A stretch of 64,000 nt of DNA from Osedax fenrisi (GCA_964019155.1 OZ025239.1:105918612-105982611), one strand, 5' to 3'. Positions 36,262 through 52,082 are shown, counted from the stretch's first letter. A program made the numbers and translations. The notes: generated from the letters alone by a model not told the origin.

Positions 36262-36300
36262 GTTGCCTGGGTAACAACTTGGAAAGTAGTTATATAAATA
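36262..36300 (+). promoter_or_regulatory. X-box (RFX-type) followed by TATA box
   Basis: GTTGCCTGGGTAAC (36262-36275) fits the imperfect palindrome GTHNCC-NN-RGNAAC bound by RFX factors. TATATAAATA follows at 36291-36300. The preceding TTGACGCGCAACGCG is GC-rich for this window. I see no coding exon downstream on the plus strand, so the target could be non-coding, distant or dead. The X-box is symmetric; direction is inferred from the TATA position. Confidence 0.35.
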
Positions 36301-37730
36301 GTATTTATTAAATATCATAATCTGCAGTCACTATAGATATACTTAAGTACAAGCTAGGTTAGTGAACACGTACATAAAGTGTATAATACATATTTAGAAA
36401 TACAGAATAATAGAATAATATTATATAGGTATTCAATATAAAAAACTAAATATTATGTAACAATACTTTACTATTAGTTATACACCTATGTATCTATAGT
36501 GTAGATTAGTAGATTCAATTAGTAATATTAATAAAAACATAAAAAACATGATTCACTATAATAAAAGAAATAATAGTATAGTATAAATGATAGAATAGCA
36601 ATTATATAAATATATCTTACTAATATTATTACAAACATTGATACATTATATGATTCCATAAAGTTTAAGGTGTGGCGAAACATGATATTTAAAATAAATA
36701 TATATTTTATTAAAAATTATATTATATAAAATTCAGTAAATTTAGTTAATTTAATAAATCTTCTTTATTCACCATGTAAATATTCATATGCTTCGCAAGC
36801 CCTTAAGATATATTAACTAAATAATATACGGATATTTTTAAGGGTATACCACTGTATGAGAAGAATGTGAAAACTAGCTAACATTCTTAATACTAAATTT
36901 CATACTAATTAATGCCAAATGAATTGTTATTAATGTAATATTGTTGTTGTTATTCTTGTGGCCATACTTATATTAAACAATAATATAGTACATGTATACT
37001 ACACAGTAAAACCCTTCTAGGCTTATATTTGACAGAGAACCACTTTCTTATATATTATTAGAGGAGTTTCCTTGTACGTTCCTAACATGGTTTTATTTTA
37101 ATATGAATATTTATTATAAATTATGACTTTTTAATTTTAATTATAATAAACTATTCATAATAATAACTTATTTGTATAATAATAACTATATGTGTAGGTA
37201 ATAGGTAATAGGTTAAAAGGTAATATAAATAATGATAGTAATTGTTTTTTGATTTATTTAAAAAAATATATTAGATATTATTATTTAATATAATTAATTA
37301 AAAATAATATCCTATAATTTTCATGATTTCATGATTTTCAAGGCATGTTACTACATAATTAATCTCATATGTGGGTCTAAGTTAAGTTTTATAGGCAATA
37401 GTCCTATTTATACACAATGAATTCATTATTCCATATGTTATGTATACATAGTTTTGTCTAGGTACCTACATTAAATTAACTTGCATCCCAATATTATAAC
37501 ATTATTTTATAATTAGAATCAGTTTTCTTAAAATATACAGCCATATTCGATAAATATAATAAATCAATACATTAATTTTTATTGTAAAATTACACATAAT
37601 TTGTAAAATCTAAAGTATTTAAATTATTGAAATTTTATAAATGCAGGTTTTGTAAGATATTTATTTGAACAGTATTTGTATATTTTTGAATTACTCTATT
37701 TTATATCTATTATCTCTATTTTATCTCTAT
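36301..37730. other. No gene seen
   Basis: AT-rich. At about 37009 a single CAGTAAAACCCTTCTAGG resembles one end of the pogo-like MITE, without a second end. Confidence 0.4.
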
Positions 37731-37734
37731 TAAA

Positions 37735-39300
37735 TTAAATTTAGGAGAGTATATAATATTGTACTTTGATGGCAATTGTAGTAAATATGTAGTAAATAAT
37801 GTGTGATTAGGGCTGGAGAGATACGTAATAACGAAGTAATAATAATGAATGACGTAACTAGTATGTAATCAGTGGATTTCTTAAAGTATAGTTGTCGTAT
37901 TGGTAGCCAGAGTACTTTGATTACGAATATAGCGTTAGGAATTGAGGTAATACCTATCGATATTTGAAAACATACCAATAGTAGGCATATCTATAGATAC
38001 CATATAATATAATTTTATAATATGAAATATTGGCAGTATATATTATTATAAAGATTCAATAATAAAACATGATAGAATATATGAAGAAATATATGGTGAT
38101 ATATGTAAAGGTTTTAAAAGGTGAATGTTGTACAATAATAGAATAAAGATAGTAATTTATGTATTGTATCGGTGTCGTTAAGTGTTTATTAAAAGGAATA
38201 GGGTGTCATATATGATTACATCGGCATATCTTGTAGGAATACAGAATAGTTTGGGCATTGCCGATGATTAGTGAATTAGTGGAATGGAATGATATATTTT
38301 CAACAATCTGGAGTAATGTAGTTCACGTGTTTGATGGATTTAATACAAGTTAGTTAGCAGATAACAAGTTAAGGAGAGTGGTGATATGTGATGAAAGAGT
38401 TAGTGGTTAGGAATGAGTGGTTCGGAATGATCGGTGCGGAAAGAAAATCATCAATACATGTAAATAAATATGGATTCAATTGAAGTATTTTTTGTGTGGA
38501 TAGAAGTGCATTGAAAGGTAGTGTAATAAGGGAAATTAGGTTTATATTAAATACTATATTGGGTATTAGATTATTGAGGTACTCTATGTGAAATTGGGCG
38601 GGGATGAGAGGATTTTTAGTGATTAGCATAGATGATGTGCGGTTAAATATGAGGACATCCAGTAATATGCTAAACTTGAGTTACCAATAAATGTGAGGCG
38701 GGAAAGAAGGATGGTGCGATTAATTATATCGTATGCAGAGGAGAGATAATATAGAACTAGAATGGTAACATTGTTTCTATAAAGGCCTTATCCTTACTAT
38801 AGTAAGTAGGTATGATTGTATGATTATATTATTTTAGAAATATAATTTGTAATTTTCAAGCAACAATAATGTCTAGATCTACTTCGAAGTTTTGTGAATA
38901 TTGATTGATTTGATATTGGGCAGTTGTGAACAAGGATTTGAGCAAGAGTCAATATCATAATTCGTTAGTATATAAGATATGTATGCAATTTTGAAGAAAT
39001 AATATATTAACTTTAACGAAATGACTCATAGTAAACGAGTCTATCTTAGGGGCACATTGAGGGAGTAATAACATTTATAAGTGAGAGGAAATTATTAATG
39101 AAACTCGAAGTATCTATATCAAACATTTTCAGAAATATCGATAATATATGGGGACATTTATTGTAGGGAGAATTAAAAATTGATTGGAAAAAGGATACCG
39201 AAAGTTTTTGATATATTTAGATGAGAATAATAATGGGATATTATTAAATCTAGAATATTGCAAGATTAATGTTTAGTATATGAAGTATACAGAGTAAGAT
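37735..39300 (-). mobile_element. Strongly decayed LINE relic
   Basis: The minus strand is C/T-rich like the better preserved LINEs. It gives broken frames at 38369-38629 and 37730-37978; the latter contains VLWLPIRQLYFKKSTDYIL, resembling the WLPIRxRIxFKI segment near the LINE ORF2 C-terminus. No intact motif. It lies just downstream of the large minus-strand gene. Confidence 0.5.
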
Positions 39301-39553
39301 CGGTAATTTTTATATATATATACTACTTTATGTAATGTAATAACAAATTATGTTAATTTTGAATAGTTTATTCTTATAATTAATTGAAAATAAGAAAACA
39401 ATATATATATTAATCGAATTAATGTTTACAAAATATATTATTTAAACGAATCAAACATTATTATATATATCAGCAACATATTCCGGACTTAGTCCTGTTT
39501 CATATATACAGATCTGTAAATATTAATAAGTAGTTTATGAATGATGTAAATGA

Positions 39554-39589
<36 letters not shown>

Positions 39590-39658
39590 ATTTATATTAT
39601 AAATTAATATATAATTAAAATTTATATGACATTGTTGATTGGATGCAAGTTAATTGAT

Positions 39659-39709
<51 letters not shown>

Positions 39710-39784
39710 TGCGCCTTGAAAGTGCACATAAAATAAATATAATCATAGTGTATGTAAAACATTATATATATAATTGGTAGAGAA

Positions 39785-40787
39785 TCAATCTAGTAAAATA
39801 CTGACGTCATCCATCAATCCAACAAAGTAATTTCCGGTTTTAGCTGAATATCCAAAGGTCAAAGGACAAAGGGTATTTCCCAGAGTTCCAGTCAATTCTC
39901 CAATCGGAGTGGCCACTCCGTTCAAGTATGATATCGCATTAGTTCCGTCGTATGACAGTACTACGTGATTCCATTTATTCATACGGACCTATAAGTAACG
40001 TAGCATAAGTATGATTATTAATCTGAAGCCATTTAGAGGAAATAATAACATAAATAATTATATATTGCATACAGAAAAAAATGTACAATTTAAAACTTCT
40101 AATACATATTTATTATTATTATCATTAACACATATTTAAGTAACACGATTAATTACATTGTTAAGTATAGTAGTATATTGTTTACGACGTTTGATTTTTA
40201 AATTAAATAGATGTTTGTTATTTATAATTGTAGTAATTATTATACTCGGTACAGTTGTACTTACGCCTTGGTTCCAGGCCGAAACTTCGTCTATCGTACG
40301 AACTAATGAATGAATACCGCCGTGCTCCAGGCATAACAGGAAGCTAGGGTTATTCTCACAGTTTCCATTATCCATTAAACCTTGAGTTAACTACAGGGCG
40401 TTTAGTATATATTTCATATTAGTTGAGAAATAGAAATAATGTATGCAGTAGATATTAGAAATCACGTACGGGTAATTTAGAAACATAATTCACAAATGAT
40501 TACTCGTAGATAACGAATTAATACACTCTTTCTAATAATACTAACCGTTTCATAATCGGACGGTTTAAACCACAAGGACACCGAGAAACTACCGAATATG
40601 TTGTATCTATTCACCATGGAAGGTAATTCTATTCTCGAGGTACCGTTGAAATAACCGGAATGTCCTCTACTGGGCGTGTCTATTATACGTTCTACGTTGA
40701 CGTGGGTGAAGTACGCCCAGTTAGTTCCGGTGAAACCTTCCCATCCTTTATCGAATCCGAGACACGTCATTATTTTAGGACCAGAAT
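39785..40787 (-). other. Large gene exons 44-46: LamG-like jelly-roll domain and C-terminus
   Basis: Exons 40546-40787, 40265-40390, 39785-39988. GHSGYFNGTSRIELP and FGSFSVSLWFKP begin the fold; NKWNHVVLSYDGTNAISYLN, PLTFGYS and YFVGLMDDVSILLD close it, typical of LamG/concanavalin-type jelly rolls. TGA follows directly, so there is no C-terminal anchor. Confidence 0.85.
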
Positions 40788-40887
40788 CTACGATGTATTG
40801 TATCAATAAATATATTTGAATAAGTACAAATATTAAATTATATACTTATTCATATATATAAGCCATATACAAATAAAATTAGCTACA

Positions 40888-40927
<40 letters not shown>

Positions 40928-42008
40928 TAATTACATAATGTGTAATATGTTTTATTAATAACACATTCCGATTCAATGTATCGAAAGAAAACAATCTAGT
41001 ATTATAAAATATACATATTTTAATGCGGACAACGTGCGTACGTACAGTACGTACAGTAAGTGTCCGTATCGAACCTGGTTTAATTGTCACACGATCCGTA
41101 CAACTGCAAGACATTTCGTTGTACAGGGCACCCGGGGGGCACTTCTTGACTCTTCCATTTTGAATATATTTCGTCTTATCACCTTTGACAGCCGTAAACA
41201 GACAGACGAATTCCGTGGTGGCTGAACGAAAATGTACGCGTATTAGACGGATGTAATACATTGCCGAATGAATTATTACTTATTATTAAATGTAGTGTAG
41301 TATTTAATATTTTATCAATTATATATTAATATCCTCGGAGCATACACGTCGGATATCCTATATTAGTTAATTTATATTATTTTGTTTTCGTACATAGTAA
41401 TCATTCACTATTATCATAAGCAATATAATAGTACCCGAAATACATGTTCGAATACGTGTTATATATATCAGTTAATCGTTATTATTTGGATATTCTTAAT
41501 ACAAATTACTCATAGCTTCTGAATATCCATCCGTATATAATATTTAATATTCGGGAAAATAAATATTAAAATTAAAATCAAAACCATCTCGGTTCGGCGT
41601 CGCGCGTCTAACACGTAGGCAGAGTGGTGGTTCGTATGCAGTCGCCCGAGCGATCGCAGGAGAGTTTGTCTTCCACCCAGACCTGGCAACGGGGGCATTG
41701 CATGTGGTGGGCGATATAGTGGCCTCCGACGGTCATCTCGCACTGGTAGAACCACTGACAATCGCACGAATCGGCGATGTAGCCGACGCCGCTCGATATG
41801 TTGCAGCGATGGCAGTCGACTTCGAGGTGAAATAACGCCGAGTTAGATATAAATCGCGCATTATAATCGTTGCGACGATCTACGCGCACTTCTATTGTTA
41901 GTGTAAGTTTAAGTTTATGTACTATTGCGCTAGATTATAGTCTGCTAGTCGGTCTGATAATAAATATTATTTTTTGTGCGTGCAAATATACTTATTATGT
42001 GATTAAGT

Positions 42009-42056
<48 letters not shown>

Positions 42057-44386
42057 TACCATCAGGAACAAATTCTTCACAGGCACAGGTTCTAGTTTGT
42101 TCAGGGATTCCTTTACAAGGTTTACCACCCATACTTGGAGCCGGGTTTGTACATGTTCGGTATCTGGTTTGTTCACCTTCATTATTCTGAGATCCGCACT
42201 GTACGTCGCAATGACTGTATTTAGACCAAGGTGACCACTGGCCATTCTCGATTGGAAGACATTCGAAGTTAAAGTTTGGTAAACTATGACATGTTTCGTA
42301 TATCATACAATCGTTAGGATACTCGCATCTATTCTTTACTGTATATTGAAATTATACATTTAAGTTATAGTTGTCAATGCATTATACATTAATATAGTAT
42401 AATTAAACTATTATAAGTAATATATTATAAGTATTTCACTCACCTACACCACAACGTTTACCAGAGTAGCCTTCATCACACGTGCATTTAATCTTGCCAG
42501 ATTCGAACGAACATTCTCCATGCTTACAAGGATTATGGCGACATGGTACTATTAAATAAAAATAGATTTACAACATTTTTATAATGGCGTATATTTATAT
42601 TTATTATTTCATAACAATTATTATTTTTAAAGACATTTTCGTAATATTGGTAATAGTGATAATATATACATATTATAGTGATAAATAAAGAATATTTATT
42701 AACAAACGACATTATACTATATGTTGATATGAAAAACCTTTAACACATCTTGCCTTCGATGATCTAGGATTGACTCTACATTTTTGGCATACAGGAGCGG
42801 GTCTTTCGATAATATGAGCTCTAGATGAATCACAATCGTCTGTCCTACAGGCTACGCATGTCAACAAAGTAGTACAATCTTGAGAGAGATATTCACGGGC
42901 TCCGATCTATAATAATATACAACAGTTTAAATATACCAAATGTAATAATATAGTTTAATCTGATATATATATATATATATATATATTAATCCGTATTACA
43001 TAATCACTATATTAAACGTGACATTAACCTTTGAAATGATTCCATCTGAATCCTTACATTTACAAGCTGAACGATGAACACATTCTCCAATCAAAATTAC
43101 TTCATTTTTACCACAAGGACAGGTTTCATCAGTATTAAGCCTACAACTAGCATCTACATTTGGTTTCAAACACGTTGGAATACATTCACCGAAAGTGTGT
43201 TCGTAGAGGTTGAATGGAGTGCAGTTATCTGTAATTATTAATGTATCGATTACAAATTATAAATCAGATAACAGGGTACAATAGTAAATAAAGTACGATA
43301 ATATTTAAAATATACATAGTATACAATCAATTTTTTTTATTTAGTTTATATTTTAATAAAATATAATTTATTATTTTATATAAAACCTTGACAACGTTCT
43401 CCAGTATGTCCAATACTACACGTACATGTAATTACTCCTGATTTATGTGTGCAAGTATCTCCATTGCAAGGATTTGGCTTACAAGGATCTAAAAAGAGAA
43501 TTATAATTTTAATTTTGTATCAAAATTAATTTTCATATATTTTAATTAATTTTTATTATAACTAACTATTATTACATATTGCGACATGTGTTGATGGATT
43601 TACTTCACAGTTCTGACACGCTGGGGCTGGTCTTGCAGTAATATCAGCTATAGTTGGATCACATTCTCCAGAAGTACAGACAACGCATGTTAATAAAGTA
43701 GTACAATCTTGAGAGAGATATTCAGGTGATCCGATCTATTTTCAAATAAAAGTTTAAAATATACATAATATAATTTCATAAATATTAATCTATTAAATAT
43801 TACTTATATATAAATTAATACTAACTTTAGAAATTATTCCATCTGCATCAATACATTGGCAAGATAAACAAGGGACACACACTCCATTCAAAACGACTTC
43901 ATTATCCTTACAAAGACAAGTTTCTGCAGTATTAGCCTTACAACTAGCATCTATATCAGGTCTCGAACAAGTAGGAATACATTCAGGGGAAGTATTTCGG
44001 TAGAGGGTTGATGGAGAGCATATATCTGTAATAAATTATATTTTATAATTAATTAAAATAAATCTAAAATTTGTATATCAAAATATAAGATATAATAATA
44101 ATTTAATAAATCTTGAAATATATCTTTTAAATAATAAAATAAAGAAATAATTTATTTAAAATGTATATTATAATTATTATTATAATATTATGACTATTAT
44201 CAAATTAACTACATCTAAATGCGTAAAAAGACCGTGCTAAAAATAAATTCATGTGCTTATTTATTTTTCAAATTCTTCTATAAACAACATTATTATAACT
44301 TATTCCAATTCTTTAAAAATCTATATTTCTCCTGTAATTATAAATAATAATTTACTAATCGTATTTCATATATTACCAACTTTCAT

Positions 44387-44429
<43 letters not shown>

Positions 44430-44664
44430 CAATTCATACATTAATATTCTAGTCTTTTCACTAGAATACTTCTTCATTGATACATCTACTTCATGGTAAA
44501 TTAAAGTATCCACTAAATGTATTATCCGTTCTTCTATGAACGCTACATTCTAGTTACAATTACATTCAATACTCTGATATCACTTCTCACTAAACATATC
44601 CTACATGACTACTCTTTTACCTAAGATGTTAACTCACTTTCATCTCCTTCCATTCACTTTCTCA

Positions 44665-44702
<38 letters not shown>

Positions 44703-47700
44703 TCCCTTAACCCTCTGATCTATTTCATAGATATACCATCATGAATTATCTTCGAAAAAAAAATTCCTATCCTTTCCTCTCTGAATATTAGAAAATAATT
44801 CTTAATACTAGAACTTTTATAAATTCACGTCCCATCCTCTAGAATCTTCTACCGTCATAGCTACCATTCAATTATTCCTACACTTATATATTCTTTCGTC
44901 TATTCTTAAACCTAATACAAAAATAAGAAACGACATTTTTAAATAATTATGTCTATCCAGTTTTCTTTCAAATTATTCATATAACCTAATTTTTCTGGAA
45001 AATTTCAATTATTTTCATATATTATTATATAATTTTAATGTTATTATTATTATCTCCCAATACGAGCGAATGGGCCTGCTTTTAGTGAACACATATTTTG
45101 AATCGCCACCATCATCAAAGAATATTTAATTATAAGAATATTGTAAAATTATATAAATAAAAACCTTGACAACGATCTCCTGTATTTCCAATACTACACG
45201 TACATGTAACTACTCCTAATGAATGTGTGCAAGTGTCTCCATTGCAAGGATTTGGTTTACAAGGATCTAAAATGAAAATTATTTTATTTGTTAATAAATG
45301 AATATTGGTTTATTATTTTCTTATATTTTACTTTTATTAATACTAACTATTATCACAAGTTGCGATAGATGTTGATGGATTTACATCACACTTATAACAT
45401 ACTGGAGCTGGTCTTGTAAATAAATCTCCTTTAGTTGGATCGCATTCACCAGAAGTACAGGCAAAGCATGTTAATAAAGTAGAACAGTCTTGAGAAAGAT
45501 ATTCAAATGATCCAATCTATTTTAAAATAAAATTTTAAATTATAATACACATTAATGTTTACTTAATAATCCATTACATATCGAGTATATATATATAATG
45601 TAATATTAACATTCGAAGTTATTCCATCTGAATCAGTACATTGGCAAGATGACCTAGGGACACATTCTCCATTCAAAACGACTTCATTTTCATTACAAGG
45701 ACACGTTTCATCAGTATTGGTCTTACAACTAGCATCCACATCGGGTTTAGAGCAAGATGGGATACATTCAGGGGAAGTATTATCGTAAAGGGTGGATGTA
45801 GAACATTTATCTGTAATACATTATTTTAATGAATAATTTAAATAAATCTAACATTTTTTATATAAATATTGTGTTGCTTATGTTATTTTAATATGTATTT
45901 CAAAATAATATGTATTTTAAATAATAAAATAAGGAAATAATTTATTTAAAATGTATACTACAATTTAAATTATAATATGGATCATATATGATAAACTAGT
46001 AATAAATTCCATAATAATATAGTGCTAAGCATCTGTTTTTTATTTTCCAAATGTTACTATCAAATTACATGATTATATCTCCCAAAAATCCTTCCAAAAA
46101 TCAATGTTACTTCTTTTAAGATAATATTATTTTACTAATAACATCTAATAAATTATCAAATACTCAAAATGTCATCTATTCAGCATAAAGTAAATAAATA
46201 ACTCACTTTATACATATATTTACTTGATATTAAATAATATTCCAGTTATCTCATGAATCGAATTCTTCCTCGAAGCTACTTTATGCTAAATCAAATGTCT
46301 CACTAAATTATAGTATACGATATTCTTTAATCACTATCTTATATCTAAATTTCATAAATAACTCTGATATCACATTTTATCAATAATATCATATGTTATT
46401 ACCCTTTCACCTATATGGTAAACTCACTTTTCTCTCTTCATTCATAAATTTAAATATTAATTTCCCGTAAATACATCTTTGAACTATTTCCAAGATACAC
46501 CATTATACGGTCCCCCCACTTTCAATATGATTTCTACTTTATACTTATCTCTCTGAACGATATAAAAATACGCTTACATTATGGTGCCACCATTTATAAC
46601 TCACTTATTTTTACCATCCTATCAATTTAATTTCCAAACTTTCTTCTAATATCCTCCTTATTATTTACACTATTCCTCCATCCAATTAAAACTAGACTAT
46701 TATGTCTGTGATCATTAAATGTATCAATTTTGCCTTTAACTTATTGATATTTTATACTCTTTTTCGGATATCAGTTTCCGTATATATATATATTATTCTT
46801 TTAATTTTAATATTATTATTATTTTCTCCCTATACGAGTGAATAGGCCATCCCGATATTACTTTTATTGTAAATAAATCATTATTTATCGTCATCATCAT
46901 CTATTTATATTTAATTAAAATAATAACATATAATTGTATACATATATAACCTTGACAACGATCTCCAGTATTTCCAATACTACAAGTGCACTTAACTACT
47001 CCTAATGCATGTGAGCAAGTGTGTCCATTGCAGGGATTTGGTTTACAAAGATCTGAAATGAAAATGTAGTTTATTTTTTAATAAATGAATAATAATTTAT
47101 TATTTTCATATATTTTATTTGTATTAATACCAACTAGTATCACAAGTTGCGATAGATGTTGATGGATTTACATCACACTTGTAACATACTGGAGCTGGCC
47201 TTTCAGTTATAACAGCTTTTCTTGGATCACATTCTACTACAGAAGTACAGGCAACGCATGTCAACAGAGTAGTACAATCTTGAGAAAGATATTCAGGTGA
47301 TCCAATCTATTTTAAAATAAAAGTTTTAATTATATTACATATATCTTATGCATATTAATATATTACATACTTACTATATTAAAAGTAACATTAACCTTTG
47401 AAACGATTCCATCTGCATCAGTACATTTGCAAGATGAACGAGGGATACATCCTTCATTCAAAACGACTTCATTTTCATTACAAGGACACGTTTCATAAGT
47501 ATTGGTCTTACAACTAGCATCCACATCGGGTTTAGAACAAGATGGGATACATTCAGGGGAAGTATTTCCGTACAGGGTAGATGGAGAGCATTTATCTATA
47601 ATACATTATTTTAATGAATCATTATATAAACCTAAATTTGTTTATACAAATATAAAATAAAATAATATTTATCTAATGATTAATTTGAATACATCTTGAA

Positions 47701-50700
47701 ATATGTATTTTAAATGATGAAATATAGAAATAATATATTTAAGATATATATATTACAATTATTATTTATTATGGATTATCTCTAATGATCTAAAAATATA
47801 CCAAATATGCTCATTATAATATGCCTATATGCTACTATGCATAATATATCTACATATACATTTTCTTTTCCAAATTACATACTAGATAACATGATTATAA
47901 TATCCTCTATTATTTATCGTCATCTATTTTTATTTAATTAAAATAATAAATTATAATTTTATACATATATAACCTTGACAACGATCTCCAGTATTTCCAA
48001 TACTACAAGTGCATGTAACTACTCCTAATGCATGTGTGCAAGTATCTCCATTGCAGGGATTTGGTTTACAAGGATCTGAAAATGTAGTTTATTTGTTAAT
48101 AAATGAATAATAATTTATAATTTTCATATATTTTATTTATATTAATACCAACTAGTATCACAAGTTGCGATAGATGTTGATGGATTTACGTCACACTTAT
48201 AACACACTGGGGCTGGCCTTTTAGCGATATATCCAGCTATATTTGGGCCACATCCATCATATTTGCAGGCAACGCATGTCAATAAAAGAGTACAATCTTG
48301 TGAAAGATATTCAGGTGATCCGACCTATTTTAAAATAAAAGTTTTAATTATATTACATATAATCTTATAACTATTAATCTATTACATACTTACTATATTA
48401 AAAGTAACATTAACCTTTGAAACGATTCCATCTGCATCAGTACATTTGCAAGATGAACGAGGGATACAGTCTCTATCTAAAACAACTTCATTTTCATTAC
48501 AAGGACACGATTCTTTAGTATTGGTCTTACAACTAGCATCCACATCGGGATTCGAACAAGTAGGGATACATTCAAGAGAAGTCTTTCCGTAAAGAGTAGA
48601 TGGACGGCATTTGTCTTTAGTAATATATTTGTATAATTTATTTGAATACATTTTACAATATTCAATAATAATATTGGTGTTAAAATATAAAATAAAATAT
48701 TATTTTATTTTATGATTAATTTAAATAAATCATATAATAATTATGCTAAATAAATTAAAGTAATGATATATGTAATAAGTATACTACCATTATTATTGTA
48801 TTAATAGGTCATCTCTAATTAACTAGTTTTATTAGACTTATTCTTTGATACATCTACTTCTGTTAAATCAAATTACCCACTGAATAATAGTATACGTATA
48901 CTATAATATTCGTACAACATAGTACGATATTCCGAAAGCTATGCCTTCTAGCTAAGTTGCATGGACCACTATGCTATCACTTTTCACTAATCATATACTA
49001 TGTGTTTACACTTTTACCTACGATGTAAACTCAATAATCTCTCTCCCCATTCATCAATATTAATTCCCCTAACCAACTCTAACCAAAGATACACCATCAT
49101 GCATTCTCTCCGCTAACAAAATAGTCACATCCTTTCCTCCCTGAATATTAGAAAATAATTCTTAATGCTCGAACATTTAGAAATAAGTTTCCATTCTCTA
49201 GAATATCTTCCTCCTAACATCCAGTTAAATAGCTCCCAATAATTCGTTCTAAACCTTACTTATATTCCTTCTATTCCTGAACCTATACACCATATATATT
49301 CTTATATCTGAATTCATTATTTTTATCTAATTGTTAACTTCCATTTAATTATACCTAATTATAATTTAATTATAACCATCTAATTATATAATATAATTTT
49401 TCTCTGAAATTGTATTCCATTAATGTTTTGTTATTTTAATTGAATTGAATTAATATTTCTATCTATAATGGTGCTGGGGACAACCAGTTTCTACATATAG
49501 TACCAATACATCATTATATATCGTAATCATCATCTAATTATCATTAATTAAACTAATAAATTATAATTTTATATATATATATAACCTTGACAACGATCTC
49601 CAGTATTTCCAATACTACAAGTGCATGTAACTACTCCTAACGAATGTGTGCAAGTATCTCCATTGCAAGGATTTGGTTTACAAGGATCTGAAATGAAAAT
49701 GTAGTTTATTTTTTAATAAATGAATAATAATTTATTATTTTCATATATTTTATTTGTATTAATACCAACTAGTATCACAAGTTGCGATAGATGTTGATGG
49801 ATTTACATCACACTTGTAACATACTGAGGCTGGCCTTTCAGTTATAACAGCTTTTCTTGGATCACATTCTACTACAGAAGTACAAGCAACGCATGTCAAC
49901 AGAGTAGTACAATCTTGAGAAAGATATTCAGGTGATCCAATCTATTTTAAAATAAAAGTTTTAATTATATTACATATAATCTTATACATATTAATCTATT
50001 ACATACTTGATATATTAAAAGTAACATTAACCTTTGAAACGATTCCATCTCCATCGGTACATTTACAAGATGAACGAGGGATACATCCTTCATTCAAAAC
50101 GACTTCATTATCATTACAAGGACACGTTTCATAAGTATTGGTCTTACAACTAGCATCCACATCGGGTTTAGAACAAGATGGGATACATTCAGGGGAAGTA
50201 TTTCCGTACAGGGTAGATGGAGAGCATTTATCTATAATACATTATTTTAATGAATACATTATATAAACCTACATTTTGTTATAAAAATATAAAATAAAAT
50301 AATATTTATCTAATGATTAATTAGAATACATGTTGAAATATGTATTTTAAATGATGAAATATAGAAATAATATATTTAAGATATATATTACAATTATTAT
50401 TTTATTATGGATTATCTCTAATGAACTAAAAATAGAGATGCTCATTATAATATGCCTATATGATACTATGCTAAATGTATCTACATACACATTTTCTTTT
50501 CCAAATTACACATACGACAATTTGATTATAATATTCTCTATTATTTATCGTAATCTATTTTTATTTAATTTAAATAATAACATATAATTGTATACATATA
50601 TAACCTTGACAACGATCTCCTGTATTTCCAATACTACAAGTGCATGTAACTACTCCTAATGCATGTGTGCAAGTGTCTCCATTGCAGGGATTTGGTTTAC

Positions 50701-51528
50701 AAGGATCTAAAATAAAAAGGTAGTTTATTTTTTAATAAATGAATAATAATTTATTATTTTCATATATTTTATTTGTATTAATACCAACTAGTATCACAAG
50801 TTGCGATAGATGTTGATGGATTTACATCACACTTATAACACATTGGTGCTGGCCTTTCAGTTATAACAGCTCTTCTTGGATCACATTCTCCAGAAGTACA
50901 GGCAACGCATGTCAACAAAGTAGTACAATCTTGAGAAAGATATTCAGGTGATCCGATCTATTTTGAAATAAAAGTTTTAATTATATGTCATATTAACTGA
51001 TGATTAATAATATATTATATATCGACTATATATAATTACTATTAACATTTGAAGTGATTCCATCTTCATCAGTACATTGGCAAGATGAACGAGGAACACA
51101 TACTCCATTCAAAACAACTTCATTTTCATTACAAGGACACGTTTCATCAGGATTGGTCTTACAACCAGCATCCACATCGGGTGTCGAACAAGTTGGAATG
51201 CATTCAGGGGAAGTTTTTCGGTAGAGGGTTGATCGAGAGCATTTATCTGTAATAAATTATTTTAAATAATTAACAAATATATATATATATATATATAATA
51301 ATATTCATATTGAAAAATAAATTATTATAATATTTTACCATATAACATATTTTATTTAATTAGTACCTACTTAGTTTACACTTGATTAAAATAATGAATT
51401 AATATATTATATATATATACATACCTTGACAACGAAGACCAGTATTTCCAATAGTACATTTACATGTTACTATACCTTGATATTGTGTACAAGTTCCTCC
51501 ATTACATGGATTTAAGTCACACGGATCT

Positions 51529-51568
<40 letters not shown>

Positions 51569-52051
51569 ATTATTGATATCAATACAGTTATCTAGTACTA
51601 TTAGTTATAATATTCCATCAGCGTTATTACTAATTTATACATTTATATATTATATTTATCAATCAATAGCATATAACATATATTACCAGGAGCGCAAGAT
51701 GCAACATTAGTATCTGCATCGAACAAGCATTCAGTAGTACATGGGTCTGCGTCAATCGATTCCAGTCGGGCAATATCACGAACACATTTTGGGGTCGTGC
51801 ACATTTGGCATTGATGTAATTTCGTGCAATCTTTAGATAGGTACCAGTTATCGTACGGCTGTATAGATTATAGTTACTTTTAAATCGTTATACATATATA
51901 TATATAAGTACATTGAACACATTATTTTTACAATATATTCATAATACTTTATGTTATTGTGTATATATTAATGTATTACATCTACGTATAAGTATAAAAG
52001 AGTATATCAGATGTGCACTGCACATTGTGCAGTCATAGTAGTTAAATCAAT

Positions 52052-52082
<31 letters not shown>

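Noticed and set aside
42003..42306. Independent small genes on either strand next to the TA tract
   Set aside because: The real reading is the TSP1 exon 42060-42338; the Tyr-Ile ends are (TA)n translation.
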